A DNA stretch of 64,000 nucleotides from Phocaeicola fibrisolvens (GTDB lineage: Bacteria > Bacteroidota > Bacteroidia > Bacteroidales > Bacteroidaceae), in the NCBI RefSeq assembly GCF_025567125.1, contig NZ_JAOQJI010000018.1:1-64000 (forward strand), given 5' to 3'. Positions 60,175-64,000 of the stretch are shown here, piece after piece. How positions within the stretch are numbered: the first letter of the stretch is position 1; every line of letters begins with the position of its first letter. The translations under genes were made by a program, and so were the position numbers. The notes beneath the pieces were generated by a model. It made no database searches and was not told the origin of the DNA. It saw only the letters and a list, made by a program, of their open reading frames with translations.

Positions 60175-61968
60175 ATGAAAGCATTAAAATATACAATTTT
60201 GTCTTTGATGTTCGGAGGGCTGGTTGTGTCTTGCGATTTCTTGGACAAAGAGCCAACAAAATTGACGCTCGATAATTATTTCACTACGGCAGATGAAGCC
60301 AGTTCTTTCCTTACAGGAATTTATGCGGAATTGGGACAGTCTACTTTTTATGGTGCCGATTACTTGTATCTGGTTGGAGGAGATGACCTCGAACATTATG
60401 GAGGTGTGAACCGTTCTCCGGTATCCAGCGGATTGATTTGTAATAACGCTACTTCCAGTGATGCAGCAGTAACAGGTTTCTGGTATACGCTGTATTCAGG
60501 AATTAATCGTGCAAACTTGTTTCTGGAAAACATTGACCGTGTGTCAGATATAAATGAGGGGGTGAAAGCACAGTATGTGGCAGAAGCCCGTTTCCTGCGT
60601 GCCTTCTACTATTTTAATCTGGTGCAGTGCTGGGGAGATGTACCTTTTCGTACGACAGCTACCAGTGATGTGATTGGTTTGGACGCTCCTCGTGAGGACA
60701 AACAGAAAATATATGATTTCATTATATCTGAAATGGAGGACGTTTCAGATGAAGAGAATGGTGGATTGCTAACGGCCGCTGAGTTGAATTATATGCCTGG
60801 TCATGTGTCTAAGTCCGCTGCATGGGGTATTTTGGCTCGTGTATTCCTGTTCCGGGCCGGTGAATGGCATCGCGATAATCGTGCGGCAACTGAGGTGGAA
60901 ACTACTACTTATTTCTCTGAAGCATCCAAATATGCAAAAAAGGTGATGACATTAGGTAATCATGATTTGACACCAGATTACTGGGATTTCTTCATTGACT
61001 TATGTGCAAACCGTTATAATAGTTCTGGAAAGAACGAAAGTATCTGGGAGGCAGAATTTGCCGGAAACAATACCACTGATATCAAGGCAGAAGGTCGTAT
61101 TGGTAATATTATCGGTCTGGCTGCTCCTGACATGTCTTCCAAGAGCAGCGTAGTAGGTTCTGCGGATCCGGGCTTTTCTTATGAATTTATATTTGCCACT
61201 CCGAAGTTGTATAAACTTTACGGTACAGACATTGCTGCTTCTACACTGGCTGATCCGGCAAGTGCGGAAGCTAAAGCATTGCGTGAGAAAGATGTTCGTT
61301 ATTATTGGAATATCGCTCCGTTTAAATATGTGGAAGCTGGCGGTAAGAATACGGGTGTGACAGGACGTGAATTTTATGAACAGGCTGGTCTCAATTTCGT
61401 ATTAGCACACGATAACGGACGTTCATATAGCTATGGTGATAAAGATGTGCTGACTACAGCTTCTTATGTAGATTATGCACGTGCATGTGCAAAGTTCCGT
61501 CGTGAATATGAGGCAGATAAAAAAGATAAGAATAGTACAGCTATTAATTTTCCGATTTTGCGTTATTCGGATGTGTTGTTGATGTTTGCTGAGGCTGAGA
61601 ATGAGGTGAATGGTCCGACGGATGAAGCTAGAAATGCTTTGTATAAGGTAAGGAGTCGTGCTGGATTGACGGAGGCCCTGCCTTCCATGTCGAAAGATCA
61701 GTTCCGTCAGGCAGTGAAAGATGAACGGGCACGTGAACTTTGTTTTGAATACACCCGTCATTTTGACCTGATTCGTTGGGGAGAATTCGTGAACAATATG
61801 AATGCATTAGTAGAGGAAGCTACTAATGGACAATCAAGTGGCTGGAAACAAGGTCCTTCAAATGTGTATACTTATTTCCAAGTTTCTTCTGCCTATAACT
61901 ATTTCCCGATTCCTGAGGCTGAAATGGCCGTGAATAAAGCTATAACAGAAAATAACCCAGGCTGGTAA
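60175..61968 (+). CDS. SusD/RagB-like glycan-binding lipoprotein (PUL 2)
   Basis: 597 residues. Lipoprotein signal (GGLVVSCDFLDKEP, Cys about 20), then FLRAFYYFNLVQCWGDVPFR, the late ERARELCFEYTRHFDLIRWG, and the standard C-terminal YNYFPIPEAEMAVNKAITEN. It starts 33 bases after susC. Surface-exposed partner of SusC. Confidence 0.95.
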   Translation: MKALKYTILSLMFGGLVVSCDFLDKEPTKLTLDNYFTTADEASSFLTGIYAELGQSTFYGADYLYLVGGDDLEHYGGVNRSPVSSGLICNNATSSDAAVTGFWYTLYSGINRANLFLENIDRVSDINEGVKAQYVAEARFLRAFYYFNLVQCWGDVPFRTTATSDVIGLDAPREDKQKIYDFIISEMEDVSDEENGGLLTAAELNYMPGHVSKSAAWGILARVFLFRAGEWHRDNRAATEVETTTYFSEASKYAKKVMTLGNHDLTPDYWDFFIDLCANRYNSSGKNESIWEAEFAGNNTTDIKAEGRIGNIIGLAAPDMSSKSSVVGSADPGFSYEFIFATPKLYKLYGTDIAASTLADPASAEAKALREKDVRYYWNIAPFKYVEAGGKNTGVTGREFYEQAGLNFVLAHDNGRSYSYGDKDVLTTASYVDYARACAKFRREYEADKKDKNSTAINFPILRYSDVLLMFAEAENEVNGPTDEARNALYKVRSRAGLTEALPSMSKDQFRQAVKDERARELCFEYTRHFDLIRWGEFVNNMNALVEEATNGQSSGWKQGPSNVYTYFQVSSAYNYFPIPEAEMAVNKAITENNPGW

Positions 61969-62001
61969 TAATCAGAATGTTTAATTTTAAAGTGTAAATC
62001 A

Positions 62002-63048
62002 ATGAAACTATATAAATTATTTGCACTGAGTATGGTTACCTTCGCATTGGCCTCATGTGACAAGTCTTTGGAACAGGGACTGGAGGGAGCAAATGTCTCA
62101 GTAGAAGTAAATGACAATGTGGTGTCTGACGGACAGATTATTACCGTCTCCAAAGGTACACCAATCAAGTTCAATATTAATGGTGATCCTGATTACGTTA
62201 CTTTCTTCAGTGGGGAAAGCGGACATAAGTATGCGTATCGTCAGCGTACGTTGATTGATATGGATCAGATTGAATCTTCAGAAATGACTTTCTCTGTGGA
62301 GGCTCAATATGGTAATCCTGCGGGAATCTTTCATCTGTATTATTCCGATCAGTTTACAGGATTGTACAAGGATGATTTTCAGGCCGATTCTTTGTTGGTA
62401 GAAGAGTCTTCGTGGACTGATTTTGTACCGATGAATGAATTGCCGCAAACAGCAGGAACCGCATCTTTTACCATAGATATGAAGCCTTATTTCGGAAAGA
62501 ATATTACTTTGGCAGTGCGGTATAAAACGGTAGATGAGACAGCCACACAGTCAAAGATTATATTTAATGACATGAAGATTACCAACCATATGAAGAATGG
62601 TGATGTCATTGAGGTTGGGGCAAATGAGTTTGGCTTTACTCCGATAAATATGAGCTATAAGAGTCGTACACAAGCTCAGATTACTGATCTTCCGGCTGAT
62701 TTGAAAGCCAGTGCGACAGCAGATATCGATGCGTTACAATATGCCACTGTGACAAACGGTGCTTCTGGCTTGTGGGCTTTGCATCAGATTGGTACAGGTA
62801 AATTCTGGATTAATAGTGCATCTGCTGATAAATCAAAGACTTATAGCTGGCTTGTTTCTGATTATTTGGTGGTAAATTCTTGTGAACCGGATGCTGGTGT
62901 GAGTGTAAAGAATATGGCTACTATGGTCAATTCTTATGAATATACCTATAATCAGGTGGGAACTTATACGGCTACTTTTTTGTTGAACAATGGAAACTTT
63001 GAACATGAAGCTTCTAAAGTGTGCAACATTATTATTAATGTAAAATAA
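62002..63048 (+). CDS. DUF5017-like surface lipoprotein (PUL 2, SusE-position)
   Basis: 348 residues. Lipoprotein signal (MVTFALASCDKSLEQG). The first part (about 30-190: GTPIKFNINGDPDYVTFFSG; FHLYYSDQFTGLY) resembles DUF5017. The second ends in an Ig/PKD-like strand pattern (YTYNQVGTYTATFLLNN). Position after susD is that of SusE/F-type surface glycan-binding proteins; binding is inferred. Confidence 0.78.
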   Translation: MKLYKLFALSMVTFALASCDKSLEQGLEGANVSVEVNDNVVSDGQIITVSKGTPIKFNINGDPDYVTFFSGESGHKYAYRQRTLIDMDQIESSEMTFSVEAQYGNPAGIFHLYYSDQFTGLYKDDFQADSLLVEESSWTDFVPMNELPQTAGTASFTIDMKPYFGKNITLAVRYKTVDETATQSKIIFNDMKITNHMKNGDVIEVGANEFGFTPINMSYKSRTQAQITDLPADLKASATADIDALQYATVTNGASGLWALHQIGTGKFWINSASADKSKTYSWLVSDYLVVNSCEPDAGVSVKNMATMVNSYEYTYNQVGTYTATFLLNNGNFEHEASKVCNIIINVK

Positions 63049-63068
63049 TTTAATACCATAGTATAGTT

Positions 63069-64000
63069 ATGAAAAAATTAAAATCCTTATTGCCTTTTTT
63101 GCTGATGCTGTTTGCGTTAGTGGGATGTAAAACTGACGATTTGGAAAAGGACATCGACAGTTTGAAAGATCGTGTGACTAGTCTGGAAGCACAGGTAAGT
63201 CTGTTGAATGACAACTTGAATGCCATTCGTGTGATTTTGGATGGTTCTAAGACTATATCTTCTTATACTTCTGAGAATGGAACTTATACTTTGACGTTGA
63301 GTGATGGATCTACTATTGCACTGACACAAGGTTCAGAAGGGCAGATTGTAATGCCTGATATTACCATCAATGAGAATGGCCAATGGGTTTTGAATGGTGA
63401 AGTGATAGGACAAGCTACAGGGAATAGCGGTATCACTCCGAAATTTAACATCAGTGCTGATAAGTACTGGCAGGTTAGTTTTGATGAGGGTAAAACCTAT
63501 GAATATGTACTCGATGAAAATGGTGAAAAAGTGGCAGCTACTACTTCAGGAAATGTCAGTGTTTCTGATGCCTTTTTTGAAGATGTGAAGGTGGAAAACG
63601 ACATGCTGGTGGTAACCTTAAACGGTGGAGAAACATATTCATTGCCAATTGTTGCCAATTTGAAAGCAAATATCGTGGACCCGGCAGAAGGTTTCAAGAA
63701 TGGTGTATGGACCATTGGTTATGGTGAGACCGTAACTACTGAGGTAGAAATTTCTGGAGACAATTATTTTGTCACAGTTCCTGCCGGTGGATGGACTGCT
63801 ACATTGAGTGAAGTAAAAGAAGGAAAGGCTACTTTGACAGTGACTGCTCCGGCTCAGGCTTCTACCTTGAGTCGTGCTACTGCTGATAACTCTACAGAAT
63901 TGGTTTTGCAGGTAAATAAGGGTATTAACTGGGCAATTGATAAAATCAAAGTGGAAGCAAAGACTGTCATTGCAAGTTATAAGGCATTGTATGATGTAGG
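63069..64000 (+). CDS. DUF4988-type lipoprotein, partial (runs off the window end)
   Basis: The ATG at 63069 (MKKLKSLLPFLLMLFALVGC) opens a frame of about 310 codons still open at 64000. Lipobox ALVGC, then a short coiled coil (DIDSLKDRVTSLEAQVSLL), then beta-rich repeats (TLTLSDGSTIALTQGSEG; MVVTLNGG-type). This matches the DUF4988 coiled-coil head often found on Bacteroidetes PUL lipoproteins, some of which carry catalytic domains further on. The C-terminal part is outside the window, so the function is open. Confidence 0.75.
   Translation, partial: MKKLKSLLPFLLMLFALVGCKTDDLEKDIDSLKDRVTSLEAQVSLLNDNLNAIRVILDGSKTISSYTSENGTYTLTLSDGSTIALTQGSEGQIVMPDITINENGQWVLNGEVIGQATGNSGITPKFNISADKYWQVSFDEGKTYEYVLDENGEKVAATTSGNVSVSDAFFEDVKVENDMLVVTLNGGETYSLPIVANLKANIVDPAEGFKNGVWTIGYGETVTTEVEISGDNYFVTVPAGGWTATLSEVKEGKATLTVTAPAQASTLSRATADNSTELVLQVNKGINWAIDKIKVEAKTVIASYKALYDV

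Overview
The window looks like a chromosomal piece of a gut Bacteroidales (Bacteroides or Phocaeicola type). The evidence is two SusC/SusD polysaccharide utilisation loci (PULs), many lipoproteins with an LxxC lipobox, an ECF sigma/FecR pair feeding a SusC with an N-terminal STN domain, promoters of the Bacteroidetes form TTTG-N18-20-TAnnTTTG, and DUF families typical of this order (DUF4834, DUF5017, DUF4988, DUF3791/DUF3990). A run of 249 Ns at 21769-22017 shows this is a draft or masked assembly.

Layout. 1-3300: an IS3-family element on the minus strand, carrying an IS1182-family element nested in the end of its orfB; both transposases are broken. 3300-15000: mostly core genes (thioesterase, metY, Fe-alcohol dehydrogenase, pnp, a thioredoxin-fold lipoprotein without the CxxC, greA, HIT protein, an orphan TonB receptor, manC). 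A 151-bp MITE-like repeat sits in front of greA. 15162-21000: tRNA-Leu(CAA) followed by an accessory stretch with a Fic protein, a chimeric lone SusD-like lipoprotein preceded by a 176-bp nested inverted-repeat element, a decayed mobilisation relaxase, and a coupled DUF3791-DUF3990 pair that looks like a toxin-antitoxin module. 21150-24190: a membrane protein/cytidylate-kinase-like gene interrupted by the N gap, a divergent AraC regulator, a sugar acetyltransferase, and four 21-bp palindromic repeats.

24313-34410: PUL 1 (lipoprotein, ECF sigma, FecR anti-sigma, SusC with STN, SusD, GH29 alpha-L-fucosidase), probably for a fucosylated glycan. 34494-41100: a six-gene minus-strand operon, cysQ - SLC13 permease - cysC - cysD - cysN - sulfotransferase. 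It would take up sulfate, make PAPS, transfer the sulfonate to an acceptor and clear the PAP by-product. From memory this matches the B. thetaiotaomicron BT0416 cholesterol/steroid sulfonation cluster. 41197-48372: an APC amino-acid permease and an RND efflux operon (MFP-RND-TolC). 48406-56484: housekeeping genes (rsgA, frr, a histidine phosphatase, pyrH, MATE transporter, birA, yraN, a small RHH-like protein, tadA, DUF4834, pssA, psd). 56935-64000: PUL 2 (SusC without STN, SusD, a DUF5017 lipoprotein, and a DUF4988 lipoprotein cut by the window end).

The most interesting items are the sulfonation operon, the fused-antitoxin DUF3791/DUF3990 pair, the nested inverted-repeat leader upstream of the chimeric SusD, the 4 x 21-bp operator-like array, and the MITE whose ends resemble those of the resident IS1182 element.
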